Origin: Collinsella sp.
Lineage (GTDB): Bacteria; Actinomycetota; Coriobacteriia; Coriobacteriales; Coriobacteriaceae
Direction of reading: 5' to 3'
Assembly (NCBI GenBank): GCA_018381235.1
Contig: JAGZSF010000013.1
Span: 1 to 64,000, forward strand
DNA length: 64,000 nt
Of the stretch, positions 8,255 to 16,140 are shown in pieces. Below the pieces are notes generated by a model. It was given only the letters and a program-made list of their open reading frames with translations, was not told where the DNA came from and did not search any database. Made by a program: the position numbers and the translations under genes. How positions within the stretch are numbered: position 1 is the first letter of the stretch; the number at the start of each line of letters is the position of its first letter.

Positions 8255-9595
8255 GTGAAGTCCCTCACCTCTTTTGCAAAGCGCTCAGCCCAGCTTGCCG
8301 CCGGCTTTGTCTGCGCTATCGCCCTTGCCGCTGGCGCGCCCACCGTCGCCGGCGCCCAAGTGCTCACGACCGACAATGTTTGCGGCAAAACCGCCGATGC
8401 GCGCGGCATCACGGCCGAAAACCTGCCCGATATCGATGCGACCAATGCCCTCGTCATGGGCAAAGACGGCACCGTCTACTATGGGCGCGGCGCCGATGAG
8501 CAGGTCAAGATTGCCTCGATCACCAAGGTCATGACCGCAATCCTAACCGTCGAGAATTGCAAGATGGACGAGAAGGTCACGGTGAGCAACGCCGCAGCCA
8601 CCGTGGGTAATTCGACCGCCGGCTTGCTCGAAGGCGACGAGCTTACCGTGGAGCAGGCACTGCGCGGCCTGATGATTCCCTCGGGCAACGACGCCGCCAT
8701 CGTGCTCGCCGAATATGTGGGCAAGAAGATCGACCCTAAGACCAAAGACGCCGAGGCCACATTTGTGAAGGCCATGAACGAGCGCGCTAAGAAGCTCGGC
8801 TGCACCGGTACGCTTTTTGAAAACCCGCATGGTCTGGACTTTGATGGGTGGGCTGGCGATATGCACTCAACCGCACACGACGTAGCGCTGATGATGCAGG
8901 AGGCCATGAAAAACGACACGATCTGCGAGGTCGTAGCGAGCGAGGATTCCTGGATCGAAGTCACGGGCGCCGACGGCACCGACCATTCGCATTCCATGGA
9001 CACGCATAACTATTTGCTGGGCCAAGATGGCAACATCGGCGGCAAGACCGGCACCACCGACGACGCGGGCTATTGCTTTACGAGCGCCTACAACCGCGAC
9101 GGCGACGAGATCTACACCGTTATTTTGAACTCCACCACCACCGATCAGCGCTTTACCGATACCGCCGCCCTTGCCAATTGGTACTACGGTCACAAGGTGA
9201 CGGTCGCAATCGCCAACACGCAGGAAAAGACCGCCAACGGCAACTCGCTTATGGCACGCATTAGCCAGACAGATTGGACGGACAAGACGATCGACGCCAC
9301 GCTCGCCGACCCCGCCGCACAGGCAACGGTGTTCTCACTCGCCGGCGAAGTGACCGAAAAAGTTAGCTACGATGACCTTTCGGGCACGGTGCATGTTGGC
9401 GACAAGGTAGGCAGCGTTACGCTCAAGCAGGACGGCACCAAGGTCGCCGTCATGGACCTGGTTGCCGACGAGGAAGGCACAGGGCCGAATCCCATTGAAT
9501 GGCTCCTCGTGAAGCTCGACCGCTTGGGCCGCCGCATCGACAACCGCCCACTTGCGGCAGAGAGCGAGACCGTAGCCAAGGCTCCTGAGATGTAG
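8255..9595 (+). CDS. dacA: D-alanyl-D-alanine carboxypeptidase (peptidase S11, PBP5-like)
   Basis: Secreted penicillin-binding enzyme that trims the terminal D-Ala from peptidoglycan pentapeptides. From the GTG at 8255 it is 446 residues. A signal peptide (KR followed by a hydrophobic run and 'AGA-Q' near residue 34) precedes the catalytic domain with S88-I-T-K91, S143-G-N145 and K264-T-G. A beta-rich C-terminal domain follows, ending in 'NPIEWLLVKLDRLGRRID', which could be the amphipathic anchor found in PBP5 proteins. A longer reading from an ATG at 8186 is possible but puts the start before the likely promoter. It is divergent from the VanRS-like pair. Confidence 0.92.
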   Translation: MKSLTSFAKRSAQLAAGFVCAIALAAGAPTVAGAQVLTTDNVCGKTADARGITAENLPDIDATNALVMGKDGTVYYGRGADEQVKIASITKVMTAILTVENCKMDEKVTVSNAAATVGNSTAGLLEGDELTVEQALRGLMIPSGNDAAIVLAEYVGKKIDPKTKDAEATFVKAMNERAKKLGCTGTLFENPHGLDFDGWAGDMHSTAHDVALMMQEAMKNDTICEVVASEDSWIEVTGADGTDHSHSMDTHNYLLGQDGNIGGKTGTTDDAGYCFTSAYNRDGDEIYTVILNSTTTDQRFTDTAALANWYYGHKVTVAIANTQEKTANGNSLMARISQTDWTDKTIDATLADPAAQATVFSLAGEVTEKVSYDDLSGTVHVGDKVGSVTLKQDGTKVAVMDLVADEEGTGPNPIEWLLVKLDRLGRRIDNRPLAAESETVAKAPEM

Positions 9596-9625
9596 GGCTG
9601 GGGGAACATTACATTTGAGATTGGA

Positions 9626-9651
9626 GAGGCGTCCAACGGGCGCCTCTTTTT
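9626..9651 (+). terminator. rho-independent terminator of dacA
   Basis: GAGGCGTCC (9626-9634) pairs with GGGCGCCTC (9638-9646), loop AAC, one G-T wobble, followed by five T. It is 31 bp after the dacA stop. Confidence 0.9.
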
Positions 9652-9755
9652 GAATACCTCTTAAACGGGATGCGTCAGAATCACCAAAGCGACATTGCTA
9701 GCCGTTTACCTTCGCTGTGTCTTTTCGGACCTTGAAAACGGGTCCACCGGGCATG

Positions 9756-10907
9756 CTAGTAGATCCTTTCGACCTCCTTGGTCAAGGCCCTGAAAAGATC
9801 CCCAGCTGAGGGGTCTGCCCCAGGACACAGCGATTGCCAGGCACCCGTTTCTCCGATGGTGCCCGCACTCGTCATAACAAGATCGTCGCTCCGCCTGCGA
9901 ATGGAGACACTAACGGAGCGGCCATTATGGAACCCATGGATATCGACTTTATTTATGCGCCCATCAGCTAGATAACTAATCATGACATTGATGCTGTCAC
10001 CATACTCCGGCAATTCGAAGCCGTGGGAATCCATCAATAGCTTCACGTCCTGATGGTAAATGCGGGCCTCGACGACATTCTTGGGCATCTTCCCCGTCTT
10101 TGTTGGAGAGCAAAAGCTGATGCTTGGCTCCTCTTCGCTCATGCCTCGGTCAAACCTAAGCATGCACGGGCATACCGACTCAATGGTTCGCAAGGCGTCC
10201 GCCGCGACCTTTTCCTCGGTAAACATCTCCACGTCGATGCCGTTTTCTTCCATATAGGCACGGTTTTTACGTTGAAGCTCTAGCCGAGCCGCAGCCTCCC
10301 CATCTCCACGCTGTTCCCAATTTCCGGAGTCGGCGACATTTCGATCGAATGTAGAATCAACGGAACATGGCGCTTGCTGTTGAGTCTGATCACTGTCGCC
10401 GAGACGCCTTAGCTCGGAGCGTCTCATCAGTAGTGTCACAATATCAAACAGCCAACCAAATCCAAAAAGGCCAAAGGTAAAGAGATATAGAAAGAAGCTA
10501 CCCCACATCCGTGCATACGCCCTATGAGCGCCCGACCACCCAAGAAGGAAGCATAGCAAAAGCGCCTTGTTTGCCCTGTCAACCGACGTAATCTCTCGAG
10601 TGAGAGATTTCTGTTCAGGCTTCGCCAAAGGTGTAATTTCATGCGATGAAACAGTAATTGAGGACGTCCTTGACGCCGAGCTCCGAGCGCCTGATTTAGC
10701 AACGGCGCGAGCGACATCCCCAACTCCGACGGTCGTTCTGCTGTATACGGCATTGTAAGCAGCCTTCTTCGGATTTTTGATCCACCCCATGCCCTTCTTA
10801 CCATAGCCGGGGATTATCGCCCGCTTTACCGCGCGCTTCGCTCTGCCGGTCGTTCTTGCCTTGAGTGATGTCTTTAGATTCGGCTTACGCAGCCCGACCT
10901 TTACCAT
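9756..10907 (-). CDS. TM2 domain-containing protein of unknown function
   Basis: A 383-residue protein. The N-terminal 90 residues are very basic (many Lys and Arg, 'KPNLKTSLKARTTGRAKR'). A TM2 domain follows near residues 140-190: a hydrophobic pair around 'FLLGWSGAHRAYARMW' and 'FLYLFTFGLFGFGWLFDI', with the G-x-H-x-x-Y pattern typical of TM2. A hydrophilic C-terminal half of about 190 residues carries no motif I recognise. I chose the ATG at 10907, preceded by GGAG at 8 nt; the frame extends 23 codons further without a ribosome site. It stands alone between the dacA terminator and tRNA-Ser. Possible membrane-anchored protein; role unknown. Confidence 0.75.
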   Translation of the reverse strand: MVKVGLRKPNLKTSLKARTTGRAKRAVKRAIIPGYGKKGMGWIKNPKKAAYNAVYSRTTVGVGDVARAVAKSGARSSASRTSSITVSSHEITPLAKPEQKSLTREITSVDRANKALLLCFLLGWSGAHRAYARMWGSFFLYLFTFGLFGFGWLFDIVTLLMRRSELRRLGDSDQTQQQAPCSVDSTFDRNVADSGNWEQRGDGEAAARLELQRKNRAYMEENGIDVEMFTEEKVAADALRTIESVCPCMLRFDRGMSEEEPSISFCSPTKTGKMPKNVVEARIYHQDVKLLMDSHGFELPEYGDSINVMISYLADGRINKVDIHGFHNGRSVSVSIRRRSDDLVMTSAGTIGETGAWQSLCPGADPSAGDLFRALTKEVERIY

Positions 10908-11046
10908 ATTTCTACTCCATCCCCTCGGAACCCCACACCGGGGTGCACGAGCACGCCTGGGTCTCCCCGTTTTCAAGCGCCCCGTGTTTGCCTAATGTTC
11001 ACGCCCTTTCGGACTCTAATCCCCAGCTGCCATTCTTGATAATAAA

Positions 11047-11070
11047 AAAGGGCCCCAAATGGGACCCTTC
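11047..11070 (-). terminator. terminator of tRNA-Ser
   Basis: On the minus strand AAGGGTCCC pairs with GGGGCCCTT across a short ATTT loop, followed by a T-run (11044-11049 on the other strand). It sits 14 bp past the tRNA 3' end. Confidence 0.85.
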
Positions 11071-11083
11071 TTCAAAGTCATAC

Positions 11084-11174
11084 TGGCGGAGAGCTGGGGA
11101 TTCGAACCCCAGATGCCCTTTTGGGGCATACTCGCTTAGCAGGCGAGCACCTTCGGCCTCTCGGTCAGCTCTCC
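11084..11174 (-). tRNA. tRNA-Ser (anticodon GCT)
   Basis: A 91-nt class II tRNA read on the minus strand. Acceptor GGAGAGC pairs with the 3' strand before an encoded CCA; the anticodon arm is CTCGC-CTGCTAA-GCGAG; a long variable arm (TGCCCC/GGGCA) precedes a T-arm with TTCGAATC. The long variable arm and GCT anticodon make it serine, reading AGC/AGU codons. Confidence 0.96.
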
Positions 11175-11188
11175 GTAACAGCCGTTCT

Positions 11189-11217
11189 ATAGTAACCAAA
11201 CAGCCGAAGTTGGGCAA
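11189..11217 (-). promoter_or_regulatory. promoter of tRNA-Ser
   Basis: Minus strand -35 TTGCCC (11212-11217) and -10 TACTAT (11189-11194) with exact 17-bp spacing, 14 bp upstream of the tRNA 5' end. Confidence 0.75.
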
Positions 11218-11279
11218 GGGGAATTTTGAGGCGTTTCCTCTTTTACCTCTCTTTTACCAGTAAACGTCTCAGTCAATCA

Positions 11280-11334
11280 TCTCAACCTGTAACATCTGCA
11301 GGCCGTAATCCCCTCCAGATGTTACAGGTTGAGA
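11280..11334. repeat. perfect 19-bp inverted repeat
   Basis: TCTCAACCTGTAACATCTG (11280-11298) is the exact reverse complement of 11316-11334, separated by 17 nt. It lies 49 bp past the AAA ATPase stop and 63 bp upstream of the tRNA-Ser promoter. There is no T-run on either side, so it is not an ordinary terminator. Confidence 0.85.
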
Positions 11335-11383
11335 CAAAGATACAAGGACGGCCCCAGCGACAGCGCGGACAGCCCATTCTTTA

Positions 11384-12466
11384 TTAGTCCTCTCGAACGG
11401 TCTCCAACAGATAATCGCGCATGTACGGAATTGCAAACGAAACACAGCCATAGCCCGCGGGCTCAATCAACCCCGCATCGATCAGACGCTTGCGATATGA
11501 CCCAACTTTGTTCGCCGACAAACCCATCTTCTTGGCGATATCGCCGTTGGCGATATCGACGCCCTCGCATTGAGCCATCGCCGCGAGATACTGAAACTGC
11601 CGTTCCGACACCCTGCGCAGCGCTGGGGCAATCACCATAGCATTAAAGCTATCAAGAGCCGCCTGGATACCCTTACGAGCCGCCTCTTCGCTCACGCTCT
11701 CCGCCCCACTGCGCGCAGCAACCTGCCAAGCGTAATATCCGACCAGCTGGACCATAAAGGGATAGCCTGCCGAAGCTTTTGTTAATAGCTCAGCGGCACC
11801 TTTGTCGAGCTCCTTGCCCGCTCGTCTCATCGTATCCTCAAACGATCCGCCAACTTCAAAATCGGAAAGCCGAGTAAGTTCAACATGTTTGGCTCGCTGA
11901 AGGAACGTCAACGTATCATCCACCACCACGCCATCTACCGATGTCGGCAGCCCGGCGAAAGCGAAAGCGACATTCGCTCCTTGGCGGATCAAGAGCTGCA
12001 TCTCATTGCCTAGCTCGCGCATTTCCTCAGTTGAGGCATCCTGGATCTCGTCGAGCGTAATGAGCAGACCACCGCGCTTCGCAGCATCGTACATCGCAGC
12101 GCCCAGATGAGAGGCCGACTTCGACATCTCCATGGAGCCAAGGCTGACCCCTAAAATCGATGGGGAAATCGAGATTGATTCAAGACGAACGTTTCGCTGC
12201 AGAGCCTCGAGGATTCTATTGCAAAAACCAGCATTGGAGGCAACGTCAACGACCTCGAATCCTTTTTTGCGTGCAAGGTCACCCAATGCATTAAGGAGCA
12301 CCGTTTTACCTGTGCCTCGGACGCCCGAGATGCGCATGAGTCGATCGGGGGCACCAGGACCATTCTCAAGAGCCTCGGCAAAGTCATCCAAAACAGTGTC
12401 CCGTCCGATAAGCTCAGGCGGATTCATGTCCGCCGTTGGCTTAAAGGGGTTAACAGCTTTCGTCAT
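11384..12466 (-). CDS. AAA ATPase with C-terminal winged helix (ORC/archaeal-ATPase-like)
   Basis: A 360-residue P-loop ATPase. It has 'PFKPTADMNPPELIGRD' at the N terminus, Walker A 'ISGVRGTGKTVLLNAL' (about 46-61), Walker B/DE 'LLITLDEIQD', a sensor-like 'NVAFAFAGLPTSV', and a C-terminal winged-helix ('QYLAAMAQCEGVDIANGDIAKKMGLSANKVGSYRKRLIDAGLI') probably binding DNA. Similar ATPases are often grouped as 'ATP-binding protein' near mobile or toxin loci; the partner is unknown. I start at the ATG at 12466, preceded by GAGGAGGGCAGA, an excellent ribosome site. A short-repeat array lies immediately upstream. It could be a cellular switch ATPase or a remnant of a mobile module. Confidence 0.8.
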   Translation of the reverse strand: MTKAVNPFKPTADMNPPELIGRDTVLDDFAEALENGPGAPDRLMRISGVRGTGKTVLLNALGDLARKKGFEVVDVASNAGFCNRILEALQRNVRLESISISPSILGVSLGSMEMSKSASHLGAAMYDAAKRGGLLITLDEIQDASTEEMRELGNEMQLLIRQGANVAFAFAGLPTSVDGVVVDDTLTFLQRAKHVELTRLSDFEVGGSFEDTMRRAGKELDKGAAELLTKASAGYPFMVQLVGYYAWQVAARSGAESVSEEAARKGIQAALDSFNAMVIAPALRRVSERQFQYLAAMAQCEGVDIANGDIAKKMGLSANKVGSYRKRLIDAGLIEPAGYGCVSFAIPYMRDYLLETVRED

Positions 12467-12481
12467 TCTGCCCTCCTCTGC

Positions 12482-12540
12482 TAGTTTTAACAACTTTAAC
12501 AAAGTTTAGCAACTTTAGCAGAGTTTAACAGTTTTAGCAG
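12482..12540. repeat. six-copy TTTA(A/G)CA repeat array upstream of the AAA ATPase gene
   Basis: On the plus strand TTTTAACAAC, TTTAACAAAG, TTTAGCAAC, TTTAGCAGAG, TTTAACAG and TTTTAGCAG follow one another without gaps, giving six TTTA(A/G)CA cores spaced 8-10 bp. The array is AT-rich in GC-rich surroundings and ends 15 bp before the ATPase start codon, so it falls in the promoter or 5' untranslated region. It could be a multi-site operator. Confidence 0.7.
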
Positions 12541-12628
12541 GCTCGGCGGCTTTATGCCTTACCAATCCTGCCGGGTCCTCCCGCCCGCGCCGATACAAAT
12601 AGCGCGGTGCGGCCCCTCTATATCGCCC

Positions 12629-15070
12629 CTACCCCAGCGAGCGGTTGAGGGAGCCGAGCTCGTCGTTGCCCATGGTGCGCCACATTTGGAAGATGCAACC
12701 GCGTGCCAGGAAAAAGAACCCGTTGTCGACCAGTTGCACAGCGGCATCTGCCAGCTGATTCGTCACGGCGGACACTGGCGGCAGCTCGAGTCCAGCCTTG
12801 CGGATGGTCTCGACCGCTTCCTCGAACGCCGGAGGCTCGCTGACGCCCATCTCGTTCATAAGGCCCTGCATTTCTTCCAGCGCGCTGCTGCCCGACTCCT
12901 CGCCGCGCGGCACCAGACGGTAACAAGCCAGCGCCAGGTCGAGCTGATCGCAATTCCAATAGGCAAACGCCAAGCGATAGAACAGGTAGCCGATTGCAGA
13001 ACGATCGCTGGCAATACGTAGGCCGTGGCGCGCCACCTCGATAATCTCGTCAAAGCGCTCCAGACGCGCAAGCACGTTGATGAGCGCAAAGTGCGATTGC
13101 ATGGACGAGCGCGCCAGATCGTAAAGATGGCGCACCTCGGGCAGCGCTCGTTCAAAGTCCTCTTGCTCGGCGTAAAAACTGCAGATCTCGTGCTGGGCAA
13201 AGTACAGCGCATCGGGCGCACGAAGGATTCGCACAGAGCGGTCTTCTTCCAACACCGGTAGCACCATGCGCACCAGCTGGTTATCACAAAACTGCGTTTG
13301 AACCGGACCTGTCGCCAAAAGCTCGGCGACGGCGCACTTAGCCTCCAACTCCTCGACAAGACGGGAAAAGCCTTCAAAGGCACCTGTACGGTCGACTTTT
13401 GCCTGCTCGCGCAATTCAACAACGCGGGCCACGTATGGGTCGTCGTCCTCTTCCATGACCTCCAACTCGTCAGCCGTATCGGCAAGCAGCAGATCGCGCA
13501 GCGCCGGCGGCAGTGTGCGATGGTCATCACGCGGACGAGCATGAACCTCCGCAGGCTCAATCGTCTCCGGAGCGGTTGACTCATACGCCTCAAGCACACG
13601 CTTGCACGGCATATCGTCCATGTCCATGCTCTCAAGATCCTTGGCAACAGGCACGCAATCGGCCAGATAGGCCGCGCGCCCAAAGAAATACGTTGCGACA
13701 ACGCGCTCGCCCTGCTCACTGTCGGGAGCAGCAATCTGCACATAGCAGCGCGTGATGCAGGTGCCCGCGGCAAAACACGCTGCCGCAAGCGTAAGTGCCA
13801 CGCGCGCATCGTGCTCCGCGGCCCAGATCGCGCGCATGTCCTCGTCCAGCTCGCGCCAGGCGTCATCCTGAGCGTCGTATTCACGTTGTGGCATGGCATC
13901 CACGACAGACCGCCCAAACCGAACGAGCATAATCCCCTCGGCAACGTTTGCCCGATAGGTATAGTCGAGCCGTGTGACCACGTTAAGCGCCTCGACAATA
14001 CGCGCGAAGCGGGTACGCACATCCCACTCACCGCCCGACTGGCAAGCCACCGTACCCGGTTTGCCCCACGGGTTATCGCTCGAGGCCGTATCGAGCAGTC
14101 GGGGAACATCGTTGGTCGTCTTGGCGATATGCCATGCATCAAAGAGCGCGCAGCCCTCAAGGCTCGGCGAGGATGCCGCAGGGGCCAATCCGGCCCCGAT
14201 GCGCTCGAGGATGCCAGAGAGGCGGTTGAGACGGCACTCGATGGCAAGCAGCATGTCAATCTCGTCCTGGTCCAGCAGGCTACGATCAAAATTGAGATAG
14301 AAAAGCTTTGACCGATCGATGCGCGCCAGGCTCATTTCGGACTTGGCGGCAATGGTGCGCAGACGGGGCAAGTCGACCTCGCTCATAAGGGCGGCGGCAT
14401 AACGCTCGATACCGCTCGGATTCTCGGCATGGTCAACGCGGTAAAGCAGCGTCTCGATAGCATCGGGGAGCGGTGCCGTGTTAAAGCCCAAAAACACCTC
14501 GACCGGCTCGGGCAACTTTACGAGCTTGATCTTGTCGACAACATTTTGCATGTCCGCATCGAGACCGTCGACGCCCGCCGTGTTCGCAATAGCGCTTTCG
14601 GAGTTGGCAAATATCACGTAGCGCAGGAACATCGATGCCATGAACTCGCCGTAAGGAAGGGAGCGGGCCGAATTCCATGTCTCGTGATCGGACTGCTCGC
14701 GCATGGGGCCTTCGGGAGAGCCGACGGTTCGCGCGCATGCGCGCATTGCACCGCTGGCTTCCCTTACCATAATCTCACCAATACTGGAATCCGACTCGTC
14801 AAGGACCAGTTCCATGTCGGGATCGTTGGACAGCTGAGCCTCGCTAACGGGGCGGTCCACCTTGTACACCTCACCCGAAACGCTTACGTAGCCCAAAAGC
14901 GACACATGACTTTTGCCAACGAACTCGACGACATAACAAGATTCATGCTGATCCTCGCCAAAGAGTTTCCAGACCACGCCATATGAGCGTCCCGCAGGCT
15001 GCTCGGGCATCGCCGGAAAGCGCTTCTTGGGATCGAGAAACCTGAGCTTGTATGTCGGACGCTCTGCCAC
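12629..15070 (-). CDS. hypothetical protein with C-terminal TPR-like region
   Basis: I do not recognise this 813-residue protein. It has no signal peptide or membrane helix and opens 'MAERPTYKLRFLDPKKRF'. Residues about 600-720 ('LYFAQHEICSFYAEQEDFERALPEVRHLYDLA... RSAIGYLFYRLAFAYWNCDQLDLALACYRLV') form helical pairs like tetratricopeptide repeats. The middle is acidic and helix-rich. The ATG at 15070 is the first in the frame; the region upstream is the tRNA-Arg repeat cluster. The stop is 163 bp before the AAA ATPase start, so co-transcription is possible. A scaffold or regulatory role is a guess. Confidence 0.7.
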   Translation of the reverse strand: MAERPTYKLRFLDPKKRFPAMPEQPAGRSYGVVWKLFGEDQHESCYVVEFVGKSHVSLLGYVSVSGEVYKVDRPVSEAQLSNDPDMELVLDESDSSIGEIMVREASGAMRACARTVGSPEGPMREQSDHETWNSARSLPYGEFMASMFLRYVIFANSESAIANTAGVDGLDADMQNVVDKIKLVKLPEPVEVFLGFNTAPLPDAIETLLYRVDHAENPSGIERYAAALMSEVDLPRLRTIAAKSEMSLARIDRSKLFYLNFDRSLLDQDEIDMLLAIECRLNRLSGILERIGAGLAPAASSPSLEGCALFDAWHIAKTTNDVPRLLDTASSDNPWGKPGTVACQSGGEWDVRTRFARIVEALNVVTRLDYTYRANVAEGIMLVRFGRSVVDAMPQREYDAQDDAWRELDEDMRAIWAAEHDARVALTLAAACFAAGTCITRCYVQIAAPDSEQGERVVATYFFGRAAYLADCVPVAKDLESMDMDDMPCKRVLEAYESTAPETIEPAEVHARPRDDHRTLPPALRDLLLADTADELEVMEEDDDPYVARVVELREQAKVDRTGAFEGFSRLVEELEAKCAVAELLATGPVQTQFCDNQLVRMVLPVLEEDRSVRILRAPDALYFAQHEICSFYAEQEDFERALPEVRHLYDLARSSMQSHFALINVLARLERFDEIIEVARHGLRIASDRSAIGYLFYRLAFAYWNCDQLDLALACYRLVPRGEESGSSALEEMQGLMNEMGVSEPPAFEEAVETIRKAGLELPPVSAVTNQLADAAVQLVDNGFFFLARGCIFQMWRTMGNDELGSLNRSLG

Positions 15071-15168
15071 GAAATATCACCCTGATCGGTCGTCTAGAGA
15101 AGGAGCGGTCGCGGATGGGCCGCGACACCTACTCGAAATCTTACACGAGTCGACAGGAAATAGTCCGC

Positions 15169-15255
15169 TTTACGCCCGCGCCTCGACCGAGGTTCGAATC
15201 CATGCAGTGCTTACGTAAAAGAAAAGCCCCCGTTGCCGGGAGCTTTAATCTCAAA
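15169..15255 (-). repeat. partial distal end of tRNA-linked repeat, with terminator
   Basis: Positions 15169-15275 repeat 15359-15465 with a single mismatch and an offset of 190 bp. This part holds the inverted T-loop end of the repeat and a terminator (AGCTCCCG/CGGGGGCT, 15225-15244). It shows that the unit was once longer or tandemly repeated here. Confidence 0.85.
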
Positions 15256-15445
15256 TGGTGCGGCGTATAGGATTCCGCGCATCCGCTTCGCGGATCCGCA
15301 CCGGCTTCGCCCGCCTGCCGGCGGACTCGCCCGCGGGCTAAAAACGCTCCGCGTTTTCTTTACGCCCGCGCCTCGACCGAGGTTCGAATCCATGCAGTGT
15401 TTACGTAAAAGAAAAGCCCCCGTTGCCGGGAGCTTTAATCTCAAA
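15256..15445 (-). repeat. tRNA-linked repeat, copy A (190 bp, downstream of tRNA-Arg 1)
   Basis: Read on the minus strand from the tRNA: terminator (15415-15434), an inverted T-loop (GGATTCGAACC) in the distal arm, a core with two hairpins (AAAACGC/GCGTTTT and ATCCGC/GCGGAT), then a second copy of the last 20 nt of tRNA-Arg including CCA (15256-15275). Non-coding; frames through it give spurious 60-120-residue proteins. Confidence 0.9.
15415..15434 (-). terminator. terminator of tRNA-Arg 1
   Basis: Minus strand AGCTCCCG-GCAA-CGGGGGCT followed by TTTTCTTTT, 12 bp past the tRNA CCA. Near-identical hairpins follow the tRNA-like 3' end of copy A. Confidence 0.88.
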
Positions 15446-15522
15446 TGGTGCGGCGTATAGGATTCGAACCTATGACGTTCTGATTCGTAGTCAGACCCTC
15501 TATCCAGCTGAGGTAACGCCGC
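15446..15522 (-). tRNA. tRNA-Arg (anticodon ACG), copy 1
   Basis: 77 nt with encoded CCA. Acceptor GCGGCGT pairs with ACGCCGC; the anticodon arm is TCTGA-CTACGAA-TCAGA; the T-arm is ATAGG-TTCGAAT-CCTAT. ACG reads CGU/CGC/CGA after A34 deamination. It is the third in transcription order of three equal copies. Confidence 0.97.
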
Positions 15523-15534
15523 GACTTGTTGATT

Positions 15535-15563
15535 ATTATGCACATCGACTGAATAAAGGTCAA
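15535..15563 (-). promoter_or_regulatory. promoter of tRNA-Arg 1
   Basis: Minus strand -35 TTGACC (15558-15563), 17-bp spacer, -10 CATAAT (15535-15540), 12 bp upstream of the tRNA. The same TTGACC...CATAATAATC arrangement precedes copy 2. Confidence 0.85.
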
Positions 15564-15677
15564 GCATTTTTCGAAAAAAGTTATCAAATTTGATTTTTAC
15601 TCACTTGGCGCAGTCGATCGACTCGACACTTTCAAACACGGCAAAAGCAACTTCTCAAGTATATCGACATATAAGAA

Positions 15678-15699
15678 AAGCCCCCGTTGCCGGAGGCTT
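15678..15699 (-). terminator. distal terminator after repeat copy B
   Basis: AAGCCTCCG-GCAA-CGGGGGCTT on the minus strand, then TTTCTTAT. It follows the duplicated tRNA 3' end of copy B, as in the other loci. Confidence 0.75.
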
Positions 15700-15709
15700 A
15701 AAACTCAGT

Positions 15710-15900
15710 TGGTGCGGCGTATAGGATTCCGCGCATCCGCTGCGCGGATCCGCACCGGCTTCGCCCGCCTGCCGGCGGACTCGCCCGCTCGCTAAAAACG
15801 CTTCGCGTTTTCTTAACGCTCGCGCCTCGAACGAGGTTCGAATCTCCGCAATGCCCCCGTAAAGGAAAAGCCCCCGTTTCCGGAGGCTTTAAAATTCAAT
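15710..15900 (-). repeat. tRNA-linked repeat, copy B (191 bp, downstream of tRNA-Arg 2)
   Basis: Same order as copy A: terminator (15868-15889), inverted T-loop arm (here diverged, GAATCTCC on the plus strand), hairpin core, duplicated 20-nt tRNA-Arg 3' end (15710-15729). The core is nearly identical to copies A and C; the arms and terminator have drifted more. Confidence 0.88.
15868..15889 (-). terminator. terminator of tRNA-Arg 2
   Basis: Minus strand AAGCCTCCG-GAAA-CGGGGGCTT followed by TTCCTTTA, 11 bp past the tRNA 3' end. Confidence 0.82.
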
Positions 15901-15977
15901 TGGTGCGGCGTATAGGATTCGAACCTATGACGTTCTGATTCGTAGTCAGACCCTCTATCCAGCTGAGGTAACGCCGC
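15901..15977 (-). tRNA. tRNA-Arg (anticodon ACG), copy 2
   Basis: Sequence identical to copy 1 over all 77 nt, including encoded CCA. It has its own promoter and terminator. Confidence 0.97.
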
Positions 15978-15989
15978 AACGCACGGATT

Positions 15990-16018
15990 ATTATGCACGT
16001 GACCCCTCGATGGGTCAA
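15990..16018 (-). promoter_or_regulatory. promoter of tRNA-Arg 2
   Basis: Minus strand TTGACC (16013-16018), 17-bp spacer, CATAAT (15990-15995). The boxes match copy 1 while the spacer differs. Confidence 0.85.
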
Positions 16019-16056
16019 GCGACAATTTGGAAAAATTTTACGAAGTGATGATTAAG

Positions 16057-16140
16057 ATGCTCACGCCTCGACCGAGGTTCGAATCCATGCGGTGTTGCCA
16101 TAAAAGAAAAGCCCCCGTTGCCGAAGGCTTTAAGTTCGAT
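16057..16140 (-). repeat. partial distal arm of the tRNA-linked repeat with terminator
   Basis: 16057-16094 repeats the inverted T-loop arm (CGAGGTTCGAATCCATGCGG on the plus strand), and 16109-16130 is another copy of the terminator hairpin. As beside copy A, this is an extra half-unit beyond the duplicated tRNA 3' end of copy C. Confidence 0.8.
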
